Assembly (NCBI GenBank): GCA_024277855.1
Contig: JAJRUJ010000068.1
Span: forward strand, 1-64,000
Origin: Candidatus Zixiibacteriota bacterium
GTDB taxonomy: Bacteria > Zixibacteria > MSB-5A5 > WJJR01 > JAJRUJ01
Direction of reading: 5' to 3'
DNA: 64,000 nt
Shown: positions 17,864-26,975 of the stretch, piece by piece
Layout: every line of letters begins with the position of its first letter
Position numbering within the stretch: position 1 is the first letter of the stretch
Made by a program: the position numbers and the translations under genes
The notes under the pieces: model-generated
Told to the model about the DNA's origin: nothing
Seen by the model: only the letters and a program-made list of their open reading frames with translations
The model's database searches: none

Positions 17864-19069
17864 TCAGTATTGCAGACTGATCCCGGTCCCCATCGTCAGA
17901 TTGTAATAATCGAAGGAAGGGTCGTTTGAGACTTTATTATAGTTTCTCAGATATGCCGACAGGGTGACGAGGGGTGATAATGCCAAGTGATGTTCCAATT
18001 GAATATCTGCGTAGTCAATCGTCACCCGATTATTTTGGCCGGTGTTGCCGGTATGATAATTTGTGTAATCCTTGCTTTTGAACCTGAATGAGATAGTCGA
18101 TAAATTGTTGGTCGACCAGCGGAGGTTTGTCTTGATCTTGTATTGCCACTGAGCAAACCCGTAGAAGTTTTCGAAATTGTCTTTACGTTTTGCGTACACG
18201 ACCTCGATGACGAAGTCACTCATTTTCAGCAGCGGAAACTCAATTCGACTTTCAATTGTATTCTCTCGGTATTTCCGGATTGCATATGGTCGTCCCCTGA
18301 TTGCCCCGTACTGAACAGTGTATGTCCGCCGCTCATCGTAAGAGCGGTTTTTATTCGCAAAAGTCAGACGAAGATAAAACCGCCGCGAAATTTTATAACG
18401 GGCCAAGAGTTCCCAGGATATATCATGGTAATCGTAGGAAATCAATTTTGTTCGGGTCGTATCAACCGCAGTAATGACGACAGTGTCTCGTTCGTCGTAA
18501 TCATCGATACCGTAAAAAATGCGTTGCTCCAGCCGTAAATCACCGAGATTTAAGCGGTTGCTCAACGCAAAATCCAACTTTGATTTTTTGAGTGTGCGGG
18601 CCAGGCTTTGACCGGAATCGTCGGTCAGATCCTTGTTACGCCGTGATATATCGATTTCCGCCGAGACGCGAGCGAAAGGCGCATAGCGATATATTGGTTT
18701 GCTGACGAAGCCAACGGATGTCTTATTGCGATTGGCATACCCGGAGTACAGGTCGAAAACCGCATAGCCGACAAAAGAATGCTTAAGACGTGTTGAGAGA
18801 TTGGCTTTATAGCGGGCGCGGGCGGAAACAAGATTGAGCAACGCGCCGGTCACATTGGTGTCTGCGTAAGAATGGTAAATATTCGATTCGTACATCGGGC
18901 GATATTCAAGTTCGAATCCCGCTCTGGACTGGCGCGCGTGGGCGTAGGTAAAACAACCGGTAAACAAAATAATCAGCACCGCCGCCAACGCTGTCTGTCG
19001 GCAAAGAGGCAGTCGGCCGGGGTGCAGTTTCTGAAACCGGAGATTAAGGATTCTTGAATAGCTTTTCAT
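17864..19069 (-). CDS. Outer-membrane beta-barrel protein
   Basis: A 401-residue protein. The track ORF runs 75 residues upstream inside the previous gene. I use the ATG before KSYSRILNL (GAGAG just upstream), giving a 26-nt overlap with the TPR gene. A membrane segment (TALAAVLIILFTGCFTYAHA) serves as signal peptide. The rest is rich in strand-like alternating segments (RFYLRLTFANKNR, ESRIEFPLLK, NNLSTISFRFKSKD) ending in GTGISLQY, a final strand with an aromatic C-terminus that fits BAM-dependent barrels. No named family is recognised. It is the distal part of the transglutaminase-ATP-grasp operon and may export or anchor its product. Confidence 0.75.
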   Translation of the reverse strand: MKSYSRILNLRFQKLHPGRLPLCRQTALAAVLIILFTGCFTYAHARQSRAGFELEYRPMYESNIYHSYADTNVTGALLNLVSARARYKANLSTRLKHSFVGYAVFDLYSGYANRNKTSVGFVSKPIYRYAPFARVSAEIDISRRNKDLTDDSGQSLARTLKKSKLDFALSNRLNLGDLRLEQRIFYGIDDYDERDTVVITAVDTTRTKLISYDYHDISWELLARYKISRRFYLRLTFANKNRSYDERRTYTVQYGAIRGRPYAIRKYRENTIESRIEFPLLKMSDFVIEVVYAKRKDNFENFYGFAQWQYKIKTNLRWSTNNLSTISFRFKSKDYTNYHTGNTGQNNRVTIDYADIQLEHHLALSPLVTLSAYLRNYNKVSNDPSFDYYNLTMGTGISLQY

Positions 19070-20780
19070 ATTCTCTCGCAAATTTGTTCGATTCGGGATG
19101 GGTCGCCGCGGCGATTTTATATTCGGCACGTGCCTCGTCCAGACGGCCAAGCTGGACGTAAACCTGACCCAGTTTCCAGTGACTCTTCCAGTTGTTTGCA
19201 TCCGAGGCAATGGCATGTTGCAAAAGCGAGACCGCCTCTGACAGGTTGCCGGTGGACTCTTCGAGAATGGCCAGATTATGGTAGGCCTTGGCATAGTCGG
19301 GGCGCAGGGCTATCGCCCTGCGATAGTCGTCTTTGGCGTCGTCGATCAGGCCGAGTTCTTTCGCGGACTTGGCCCGGTTGAAATACGCTTCAGGACTATT
19401 GGTCAGCCGGACAAGCCGATTGAAAAGAACATATGCTGAATCGTAATCCCGGAGTTTAAGAAATGTTGTGCCGAGGTTGTTGATGCCTCTTTCATGTACC
19501 GGGTCCTGGTCGACGAGCAGGCGATAGGCCTTCACCGCGTCGGGAAGGAGGTTGGTTTTGCCGTACATGAGTCCAAGATTAAAAAGCGCCTTGAGATTCT
19601 CCGGATCGCGGTCGATCACCTTTTGATAATAGGCCGCCGCGGAATCATACTGTTTCCGGGATGAAAACATGCGTGCCAGATTATAATATGCCTTGGTATA
19701 TCCGGGGTTGAGCATAATCGCTCGGCGATAATGGGCGATGGCACTGTCCGGGGCATTCTGTCGGGCGAAGAGCAGGGCGAGGTTGTATTGGGCCTCGACG
19801 AAGGTGCTGTCGGCGGCCAGGGCGCGGCGGTACGCGGCGATGGATTCATCTTGTCGATCCATATCATTCAGCGCGATAGCGAGATTAAACCATCCGCCCG
19901 CATCGGATGAGTCGAGTTTGACCGCTTGACGGTACGCTGCAATGGCCTTGACGGTTTGCCCCATCCGGCTGTAACAGATGCCAAGATTTTTGTACAGTTT
20001 CGGCTTTTTAAACCCCAGAGCGGCGACTTTGGCAAAACCGTCTGCCGCCTCAGCATAGCGCCCGTCGGACATCCGCAGTAACGAGAGGTTATATCGCGCT
20101 TCAAGATATCCGGGCTTGAGCCGTAATGCCTCCAGATAACTTTTCTCGGCGGCGGATCGATCACCGAGGCGGCGGTATACCAGCGCGAGATTATAGTGGG
20201 CGGCAGCGGATTCCTGGGATCGGCGTATCTCGGTCGCTCGCTGCAACCAGTTGAGTGATTTCTCATAATCGCCAATCGACAAATAGAGAAGTCCAAGGTT
20301 ATATATCGGGGCATAATAAAACGGCCGCAGGGCAATGGCCTTTTCATACTCGGCAACGGCATCACCTATCTTATTGGTGTGGTGATAGGCCACAGCGAGG
20401 TTGTAATGGGCGCGGGCGTATTCAGGGTCTTCCGCAACGGCCCGTTGTAGATATCGGGTTGCCCTGCGATCGTCACGTTGTGCCAGCAGCACAGCCCCGG
20501 AATCATTGAGGGCAACCGCCAACATGTTTTTACTCGATAGCTCGGGATTGTTCTGTGTGGTATCCGTGAGAACCGTCTGGTCGCCCATGTCCGCCGCCAA
20601 ATAGTCCGGTTGGTCTTTGGCCAAGGAAGTGGAATCCGACAGTAGTTTACCGGTCGTCGAGTCATCGATCCTGATTATTTCGGTGCGAGTGTCTGTGACG
20701 GTGCCAATACGACTAAGCGCAAAACTGAGCACCGCCGCCGCAATCAGCCACGCCGAAATGTTGAGTATCCTGGCCTTCAT
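19044..20780 (-). CDS. Membrane-anchored TPR protein
   Basis: A 578-residue protein. One N-terminal helix (ISAWLIAAAVLSFALSRIG) anchors it, with the C-terminus outside the cytoplasm. From residue 80 to the end are about 13 tetratricopeptide repeats with the NLAxxYxxxGxxxxAxxxYxxAIxLxPxY pattern (for example NLALLFARQNAPDSAIAHYR). It is a scaffold of repeats with no catalytic motif. The 4-nt overlap with the ATP-grasp gene upstream and the 26-nt overlap with the barrel gene downstream place it firmly in the operon. It probably organises the assembly of the transglutaminase-ligase-barrel pathway. Confidence 0.88.
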   Translation of the reverse strand: MKARILNISAWLIAAAVLSFALSRIGTVTDTRTEIIRIDDSTTGKLLSDSTSLAKDQPDYLAADMGDQTVLTDTTQNNPELSSKNMLAVALNDSGAVLLAQRDDRRATRYLQRAVAEDPEYARAHYNLAVAYHHTNKIGDAVAEYEKAIALRPFYYAPIYNLGLLYLSIGDYEKSLNWLQRATEIRRSQESAAAHYNLALVYRRLGDRSAAEKSYLEALRLKPGYLEARYNLSLLRMSDGRYAEAADGFAKVAALGFKKPKLYKNLGICYSRMGQTVKAIAAYRQAVKLDSSDAGGWFNLAIALNDMDRQDESIAAYRRALAADSTFVEAQYNLALLFARQNAPDSAIAHYRRAIMLNPGYTKAYYNLARMFSSRKQYDSAAAYYQKVIDRDPENLKALFNLGLMYGKTNLLPDAVKAYRLLVDQDPVHERGINNLGTTFLKLRDYDSAYVLFNRLVRLTNSPEAYFNRAKSAKELGLIDDAKDDYRRAIALRPDYAKAYHNLAILEESTGNLSEAVSLLQHAIASDANNWKSHWKLGQVYVQLGRLDEARAEYKIAAATHPESNKFAREYEKLFKNP

Positions 20781-21661
20781 CTTAATCTGCTCTTTAGACC
20801 GGATTGGTTGGCAATCTGGATGTTAAGCCCGGGACGAGCGTTCACTTCGAGAGCTACCGGCCCGGACCGATGATCACAAGCAAAATCGATCCCGATATAT
20901 CCCAAACCGACAATTTGGCTGATGTGTTTGCTGAACTCGAGCATGTCCGCGAAACCCGGGACGGAGATGCCGCGAAAAGCCCGCCCTGTTTCCGGGTGGG
21001 TCGTGACAATTCGGTTGCGATAACACCCGTCGAGAGTCCGCCCCGTAGCCAGATCAATGCCGATACCGATACCACCCTGATGCAGGTTTGCTTTTCCCTC
21101 CGATTCACCTGTGGGAATACGGATCATGGCCATGATCGGTTGTTGTAATCTGACGATCAGCCGGACATCGGCGATGCCCTCGACATCATCGCCAATTAAC
21201 TGTTTAAGCGCGGGATGGTTGACGATCGTCTCTTCAAAAAACGCCGTATCAGAAATGTTATCCAATGAAAATGCCCCGTTACAGATCTGTACCACATGGA
21301 AAGAGATTTCCGCGGTGTCGAGTGTCATCCCGGAACTGATGAATCCGCGACCGTTTCTCCGGATGAGCATGATCCCGTTGCCGCCATATCCCCGGTTGGG
21401 CTTGACGACGAAATCATCTACTTTTGATAGCTTCTCCGGCCAGGCCGCCAGTGTACGCGGCCCATCGACGACATGAAATGTCTTCGGTACCGGTATGTCG
21501 TGGGCGGCCAGAAGTTCCTTACAGCGTATTTTCCCGTCGACATTAGGGAAAAACTGCCGGTCATTATGGGGGTAAACCAACTCAAGGTTGCGGCCGTTGA
21601 TCCCCAGCACGCCTTTGGCTGTCGGTAAATAATTTTTCCACCGCAGGAGAGAAAACATCAA
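20777..21661 (-). CDS. RimK-related ATP-grasp ligase (alpha-L-glutamate ligase-like)
   Basis: A 294-residue cytoplasmic enzyme. ATP-grasp features include the lysine-containing KVDDFVVKPNRGYGGNGIML, a catalytic-loop candidate FEETIVNHP and the C-terminal metal-binding EVNARPGLNIQIAN. It belongs to the rimK-related group found next to 7TM transglutaminase genes in proteobacteria, proposed to add amino acids or peptides to an acceptor by amide bonds. Here too it follows such a gene directly, with a 4-nt ATGA overlap (21658-21661), and overlaps the TPR gene by 4 nt. The substrate is unknown. Confidence 0.87.
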   Translation of the reverse strand: MMFSLLRWKNYLPTAKGVLGINGRNLELVYPHNDRQFFPNVDGKIRCKELLAAHDIPVPKTFHVVDGPRTLAAWPEKLSKVDDFVVKPNRGYGGNGIMLIRRNGRGFISSGMTLDTAEISFHVVQICNGAFSLDNISDTAFFEETIVNHPALKQLIGDDVEGIADVRLIVRLQQPIMAMIRIPTGESEGKANLHQGGIGIGIDLATGRTLDGCYRNRIVTTHPETGRAFRGISVPGFADMLEFSKHISQIVGLGYIGIDFACDHRSGPVALEVNARPGLNIQIANQSGLKSRLR

Positions 21662-23259
21662 CTCCTCGCCAGTAAATGTCGGAAACGTGAAAACTCGGCC
21701 AGCCGGAACCCGCTGTAACGGCCAATGTAGATATGGATAGCAATCACCAGCAGGATGATTTCCGGGAAACTGATTACGACCGATTGCAACAGTCGCCAGG
21801 ACATTAATGAGTAGGCACTGGCCGCGACGAACATCGTCAACAGCGACACCCGAATGGCCTTCCCCAGTCCCGCTTCCTCGTTGATCAGGGAGAACCGTTC
21901 GACGGTTAGCGTAAGGATGACCATCGGGAAAAGCGCTACGCGGGCCAAGTCAAGGAAACCAAGTGAAACCCCCAGCCCGGTCAACGCAAGGATAAACAAT
22001 ACCACACTCGATAAAATAATCGCCAGTCGTGGAGTGTGGAGCAGTTGGAGCCGGTTTAATAAAAGACGAATCACTGCGCCGAAAGCAATAATACATCCGA
22101 ACAGGAGCAGCCCGTTCCACAGGCCGGTATCCCGGAATCCGATGGCGATCAGCGCGGGCATGAATGTGCCGAAGGTCTCGACGCCGATCAGATTGCGGAA
22201 GATCACGACGGCGAGGACGCCGATCGGCAACATGACAATGATTTTCAGTAACTCCAATGAAATGGCCACACGTTTGAACGATGCCCAGACATTCAGGATG
22301 TCCAGAGGGTGGTTTCTAAGGCGGGCCAATCCGGCGGTAGTGGATACCAGCCGTTTTTTCAGATTAAAATAATACTTGAAATTAATGTCCCGCGTATGGG
22401 TGAGAACTGATTGCTCACCGTAATACAGGATCAGGTAATTGGAAGGGATTTCGGCGAAATATCCATTGGTCGGGCAAAATGGCACCCAGTGACCATGAAT
22501 ATACCATTCCAACCAGATATGAGTGGCTTTCGACTGCCCCGTCGAGAGGATTTTGCCTCCGACGAGTCGGGAGGGGATGCCGAGATGCCGAGCGAGGGCG
22601 ACCATCAGGCGCGACTTCCCGCCGCATGAGGCCTCTGCCAGATGGTAGGCGGTCAGTGCATCGGTTGTCCCGGAGTATCTCACGTATTTCAGCCCTTTGG
22701 TGACGAAAGCGAATATCGTCGATGCATTCCAAAGGATCGTACTGTCCGGGGATACACCCAGTGAATCGGCCAATGCGGCGATTTCCGGGCTGTCCGATTG
22801 TATTGTGCTGTCCGGCATCAGCGCCCCGGCGACCGATGCCGGAATCGACTGGACTGTTGCCAGTGATGAATCGATGAGGAACCGGCGGTTTTTGGTGATC
22901 ACCGTCGCCGTATACCCAATACGCTTTTTCCCGGTCGCTGCTTCCGAACGCCAGACGCCCCGGCGACTTCCCGATTTATTTCGGACGATGAACTTGAGGT
23001 CGTCCGAGCTAAACGCCTCGTTGCTTACTGTCTGATTGGCCAGGTTCTGGGGCAGGGCCAGGCTGATTTCAACCGGTGAGCCGTGGCCGTCGAATTCGAT
23101 CACCGTTTCCAGGAAATAACTTTCCGATTGGATGACGGCATTTAAGTCGTATCCCAGGTAGGCGATCTTATAGAAGGCCAGGGCCGAGGCGGTTAACACC
23201 AACACAGCCGGGACGATCGCAATGAGCATTCTCGATGCGTGTCGGACCTTTACGGGCAC
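21658..23259 (-). CDS. 7TM protein with N-terminal transglutaminase-like domain
   Basis: A 533-residue integral membrane protein. An N-terminal helix (MLIAIVPAVLVLTASALAFY) precedes an extracytoplasmic domain of about 280 residues and a C-terminal block of seven transmembrane segments (LLKIIVMLPIGVLAVVIF to SFPEIILLVIAIHIYIG). The transglutaminase-like part has the Cys motif ASCGGKSRLMVALARHLGIP (about C212) and the His in THIWLEWY (about H247). The usual Asp of FDPT is Cys (WVPFCPTNGYF), so the triad is incomplete. The family is described as usually inactive and fused to seven helices, and it pairs with the RimK-like ligase. It overlaps both neighbours (10 nt and 4 nt). It probably senses or delivers a peptide across the membrane. 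Confidence 0.87.
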   Translation of the reverse strand: MPVKVRHASRMLIAIVPAVLVLTASALAFYKIAYLGYDLNAVIQSESYFLETVIEFDGHGSPVEISLALPQNLANQTVSNEAFSSDDLKFIVRNKSGSRRGVWRSEAATGKKRIGYTATVITKNRRFLIDSSLATVQSIPASVAGALMPDSTIQSDSPEIAALADSLGVSPDSTILWNASTIFAFVTKGLKYVRYSGTTDALTAYHLAEASCGGKSRLMVALARHLGIPSRLVGGKILSTGQSKATHIWLEWYIHGHWVPFCPTNGYFAEIPSNYLILYYGEQSVLTHTRDINFKYYFNLKKRLVSTTAGLARLRNHPLDILNVWASFKRVAISLELLKIIVMLPIGVLAVVIFRNLIGVETFGTFMPALIAIGFRDTGLWNGLLLFGCIIAFGAVIRLLLNRLQLLHTPRLAIILSSVVLFILALTGLGVSLGFLDLARVALFPMVILTLTVERFSLINEEAGLGKAIRVSLLTMFVAASAYSLMSWRLLQSVVISFPEIILLVIAIHIYIGRYSGFRLAEFSRFRHLLARS

Positions 23260-24800
23260 GAAGGATCTCCCACGATATCCCGGCGAGTCTCGGCGTCAAA
23301 CACACGTGAACAATTGGGATACTGAGTCATTACGGTACAATATTCGGTGTGAGCATCGACGTTGTTCGTACTTCCGTTCAAACGTTCATAGCACCGGCCC
23401 GCCCAATAGTGAGCATCTCCGGCATTTTTGTTTGCGGGGTAGGTCGTGTAGTACGACACGTATTGGTTGAGCGCGTCGGTATAACTGCCGTCGTTGTAAT
23501 ATGCCGTGCCAATTTTATAAGTCGCCTGAGGGACCCAGTCGTTATCCGGTTCGGCAGTGAGATAATCTTGATATAGTGAAATCGCGGTGGGAAAATTATC
23601 GAGGTAATATTCGCAATTCCCCATGTAGTACCGCGCATGCGGTACCTTGTCCGAGCCGGGGAAATTGGTGACGATATATTGGTAGTCCGCCTTGGCATCC
23701 AGATACGTGTAACTTTCCAGTTTGTACTTACTGTGAGCGCGATAGTACCAGGCATCGACGAGCTTATCGCCCGTGGGATAAGTTGTGATCGAAGACGAGA
23801 ACGCGGTAATCGCATTATCGAAATCTTCCTGGTTATAATAGCTCATCCCTTTATAGAAACTTGCTTTGGCCGCCTCTGCGGAATTGGGATATGTCGTCAG
23901 TAACTGGTCAAACTGGGTGATCGCATCGGTATACTGGTCACCGGTGTAATACAGCCACGCCGCATTGTAGAGGGCCGGTGGAATCTCTGTCGAACCCGGG
24001 TAATTTGTTTCGACGGAGAGATAGGCGCTGATCGCCTGCGCTGTATTGCCCAACTCTTCGTGGACCCGGCCAACACGATATTGCGCATGGGCCGCGATCG
24101 GATTGCTGGGATAGTTGGTGACGACGTATTGAAAATCGGCCAGCGCGCCGGCAAAATCCAGTTGGGCATCTTCATACGAACCGCGCCAGTAATAGGCATC
24201 GGGGACCAGATCGTCCGACGGGTAGTCACTGATCACGCGGGTCATATTTGAGACCGCCGAGTCATAATCGTCAGTCTGACCGAAAGCCAAACCAATCCGG
24301 TACTGCGCGGCAGGCGCATATAATCCGGATGGATAGGTGCTCAGTTGAGAGTGCAAGACGGTAATTGCTTCGGGAAAATAATTGTAGGAATATAACTTCA
24401 ACGCCTCGGCAAACATCTCTTCTTCAGTCTGTGCCGCTGTGGGTAACGTCATCGACGGAACCGGAACGACCTGGCCGGGATTCGTGACTGTCAGGCCCGA
24501 TTCCTGTTGATCCACGTAGCCGGGCTTGGTTGCCGTCAATGTATATGTGCCGTAAGGAACCCCGACTATCACATAATTCCCATCGGAATCAGTCGCCCCG
24601 ACTATGTTTGTACCCGAAACGTAAACAAAAACTCCGGCATCGTTCGATTCTCCCTGCAGTTGCGCCGAACCGGTCAATGTCCCGGTAGGCACTAACTCGA
24701 TATTAACAAATGTCGTATCAGCCATGCTCACTTCGGCTAATAGTAATATGCCCAGGATAGACTGAGCTAAAATCTTTAGAGACAGAAATTTCCTCGTCAT
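23250..24800 (-). CDS. Secreted TPR protein with carboxypeptidase-regulatory-like domain
   Basis: A 516-residue exported protein and first gene of the operon. GGAGGT is 6 nt before the ATG. A signal peptide (MTRKFLSLKILAQSILGILLLAEVSMA) is followed by one CarboxypepD-regulatory-like beta-sandwich (SDGNYVIVGVPYGTYTLTAT) and about ten YbgF/CpoB-style tetratricopeptide repeats of roughly 37 residues (YPxxxxAxxAxYxxGxxYYxxGxYxxAI). It ends IVGDPSCP with a Cys. The periplasmic location and its match to CpoB-like repeats suggest a scaffold that coordinates envelope synthesis. The stop overlaps the 7TM gene by 10 nt. An equivalent protein is not part of the proteobacterial version of this cluster that I know of. 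Confidence 0.82.
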   Translation of the reverse strand: MTRKFLSLKILAQSILGILLLAEVSMADTTFVNIELVPTGTLTGSAQLQGESNDAGVFVYVSGTNIVGATDSDGNYVIVGVPYGTYTLTATKPGYVDQQESGLTVTNPGQVVPVPSMTLPTAAQTEEEMFAEALKLYSYNYFPEAITVLHSQLSTYPSGLYAPAAQYRIGLAFGQTDDYDSAVSNMTRVISDYPSDDLVPDAYYWRGSYEDAQLDFAGALADFQYVVTNYPSNPIAAHAQYRVGRVHEELGNTAQAISAYLSVETNYPGSTEIPPALYNAAWLYYTGDQYTDAITQFDQLLTTYPNSAEAAKASFYKGMSYYNQEDFDNAITAFSSSITTYPTGDKLVDAWYYRAHSKYKLESYTYLDAKADYQYIVTNFPGSDKVPHARYYMGNCEYYLDNFPTAISLYQDYLTAEPDNDWVPQATYKIGTAYYNDGSYTDALNQYVSYYTTYPANKNAGDAHYWAGRCYERLNGSTNNVDAHTEYCTVMTQYPNCSRVFDAETRRDIVGDPSCP

Positions 24801-25410
24801 CTTTTTACCTCCATTGATTTATTTCGGATTCACCGGACTTATCTCAGATTCGCGTACAAGAAAAAGACCGGTGCCTGCACGTAAATCTGCATAACATATA
24901 TATCGGCAATAACTTATCACGCGTTAATTTTCATCCTCATGGTCTGTGCGGTTTATCTCCTGCCACTCCCGCCTCGCCACCGCCGTAGGCATCCATCTTG
25001 GAAATATTCCACGACAAACAGCAATCGATCTGAGCTATCATCCATCGCACCACTCCGGCCAGATATGTACTTTTGGCCAGTCGGAACGATTCGGGGCGAA
25101 CTTACCTTGCCGACATTATGTGACCTGATCGCCTTACGGCTAAGCCGGGCTACACCCTTACCAATCATTCGGTAAAACTCAGATACGACCTCCATACGCG
25201 GATTTGTCAATTGGTAACTTACGTAGTAAACAAGAAGACAAAATGTTGCTGTGGCGTTTCATTGAAAAAAAATATATCTATTTTAGGCGAATTGTCAAGT
25301 CGTTTTCGGACAAAATTCATCTTTTATCTTCTACCGCCAGCCGGTCAACCTCGACTAAGCATTATTATCCATTCATTTACGTTTCTTTATATTTCCGGTT
25401 TTTTTCGCAG
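24801..25410. other. Intergenic region upstream of the transglutaminase-ATP-grasp operon
   Basis: The two plus-strand ORFs (25204-25491, 25211-25717) are low-complexity or shadows of the minus-strand gene at 25411. The first half should contain the promoter of the leftward operon, but I could not find a clean -35/-10 pair. The DNA from about 25240 to 25420 is A/T-rich. I see no RNA gene. Confidence 0.4.
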
Positions 25411-26532
25411 TTATTCCGGCCGTATTTCTCGGTACACTTCAGGATTTTTCAGGTATGGTCCGGGGTGCAGGCTGTCGGGCCAATTCAATAACATATATGC
25501 CAGAATGTTGCGGTGTTCGCCCTTTTCGAGATTGTCATTTCCCCTCGGGGAGAGGATCATGTGCTTTTGTTCATCGAACGCGGCCAATATGGCCTCACGG
25601 CTGCGTCGAACCATTCGGTGTCCGTTCTGGCCGGTCAGGAGAAAGCACAAACCGACCTCGGCAATAATATCCGGCGTGACCTCGGTCATGATTCTGTTTG
25701 CATTATCGTCGAGATAATCGAGGATCCATTGGAATTCATCGGTGGGAACGGTCTGCTGGTAATATCCGCTGGCGGCAAGAATGAAATGAGTCAGGCCGTA
25801 AATTTTGTCTCGGAATTCCGCCTTGGTCAGTGAATCATCTTGAGAGTCGGGGAAAACAACACGGAAGGCCTCACGATAATTGTGCCGGAGATCGATGATG
25901 CCGAGGTCATGAAGATAGCAAATGTCATTGACCGCCTGTGGCGCATAGATGCGAATTACCGCGGTGTCAAGCAATAACGCGGATAAATCGGCCCGGCGGA
26001 GTATGTTGATGCTTTTGACCAGCAAGGTGTCACAGCCGAGGCCGTTGGTTGCATACTCGGTGAGTTTGTTGGTCGAATAAAGTAGATTTAGATAGAAAAG
26101 TGCATAACCACGGTTCCGGAAAAGCTCAGCCCGCAATCGGCCCTTACGCGTTCTCGTGTTGAAATCACTCAAGAGTTCTAAAAGTCGTTTCTGGATGTAC
26201 ACGGAATCGTTTACCTGCCCGACATCGTCTTGGAGTTCGTTCAGCGTAATCTCAAAATCGCAGATAATTGGCGGCATATACTGATCGTCACCGGTGATTC
26301 TGAACATACGGATCGCATAATGTCGCTGAACCGCCGGGGCCAGGGTTGACAGAGCCGATTCAAATTTGTTCTTCAATTGAGTTGAGATTCGCGGAATATC
26401 CGCGGTCCAGGATCGTGTGAACAAAGTGGCCAACAAAAGGAGCGTCATCATTGAAATCCGCAGACCACCCGGAGATAGAAACGGCTGCTGTGGCTGTTTA
26501 CCGCAAGAAGTGATTGGGGATGATGGCCTCAT
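25411..26532 (-). CDS. Exported protein resembling DUF3541 (function unknown)
   Basis: A protein of 373 residues with the start I chose (ATG before RPSSPITSCGKQ). The track gives a GTG 14 residues earlier and an ATG before MTLLLLATL is also possible, and no start has a clear ribosome binding site. A hydrophobic stretch (MMTLLLLATLFTRSWTA) acts as signal or anchor. The middle and C-terminus look helical, with a compact motif FILAASGYYQQTV and IIAEVGLCFLLTGQNGH. This pattern recalls the DUF3541 family as I remember it, but I could not confirm it. It lies upstream of the transglutaminase operon and on the same strand, separated by about 600 nt, so it is probably its own transcription unit. Confidence 0.55.
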   Translation of the reverse strand: MRPSSPITSCGKQPQQPFLSPGGLRISMMTLLLLATLFTRSWTADIPRISTQLKNKFESALSTLAPAVQRHYAIRMFRITGDDQYMPPIICDFEITLNELQDDVGQVNDSVYIQKRLLELLSDFNTRTRKGRLRAELFRNRGYALFYLNLLYSTNKLTEYATNGLGCDTLLVKSINILRRADLSALLLDTAVIRIYAPQAVNDICYLHDLGIIDLRHNYREAFRVVFPDSQDDSLTKAEFRDKIYGLTHFILAASGYYQQTVPTDEFQWILDYLDDNANRIMTEVTPDIIAEVGLCFLLTGQNGHRMVRRSREAILAAFDEQKHMILSPRGNDNLEKGEHRNILAYMLLNWPDSLHPGPYLKNPEVYREIRPE

Positions 26533-26604
26533 AGAATATATACATCTTTGAATCGGTAACTGATTGCAGACCACGCTGGATTTCGGCCCGTGGCATTCTA
26601 AGAG

Positions 26605-26628
26605 CCGATCAGGAATGATCCGGTTTTT
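26605..26628 (+). terminator. Weak plus-strand terminator-like hairpin
   Basis: CCGATC, a 6-nt loop, then GATCCGG (one bulged C) is followed by TTTTTCTCTTTT. Only the plus-strand direction has the T-tract, although both flanking genes are on the minus strand. Confidence 0.4.
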
Positions 26629-26667
26629 CTCTTTTCACCAAAATACAGAGATTCCCGCCGATTTTGG

Positions 26668-26694
26668 CCCGGGGAATATACTCCCCGGGTTTTT
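26668..26694 (+). terminator. Plus-strand terminator hairpin
   Basis: An 8-bp perfect stem CCCGGGGA / TCCCCGGG with a 6-nt loop (ATATAC) runs straight into TTTTT. The minus-strand direction lacks a T-run. No plus-strand gene lies upstream within about 9.5 kb, so the transcript it stops is unknown. Confidence 0.6.
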
Positions 26695-26975
26695 CGCGGG
26701 ATTTGAGGTGTGATCGAACCGTCCTATCGAGTCACGCATTCCACGAGATGCAATCCTCCAACCATTTGATAAATAGCCACTTCCAACCGATCACGATAAA
26801 GAGTCGCCGGAGTATACATAGTTTGGAAACTTACTGACCTCAATAGCCGCGGAGCATAAGTAGTCGCTGGACTCCCCAGAAAACATTATCCTGCAGTGAA
26901 TCCCCGCTTACTGGTGACTCCCGGTGACATCTGCAAATAAAAGCTCGGGATGGGGGAATAATTGACCAGAGAAGA

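Larger units (their letters stand above)
26533..26975. other. Intergenic region between two minus-strand genes
   Basis: No supported gene is present. It contains two terminator-like hairpins in plus-strand orientation (26605-26628 and 26668-26694). The promoter of the gene at 25411 should also lie here. The rest shows nothing I recognise. Confidence 0.45.

Noticed and set aside
19070-19294. Longer start for the outer-membrane barrel at 17864.
   Set aside because: The extra 75 residues are the shadow of the TPR gene and hide the signal peptide.
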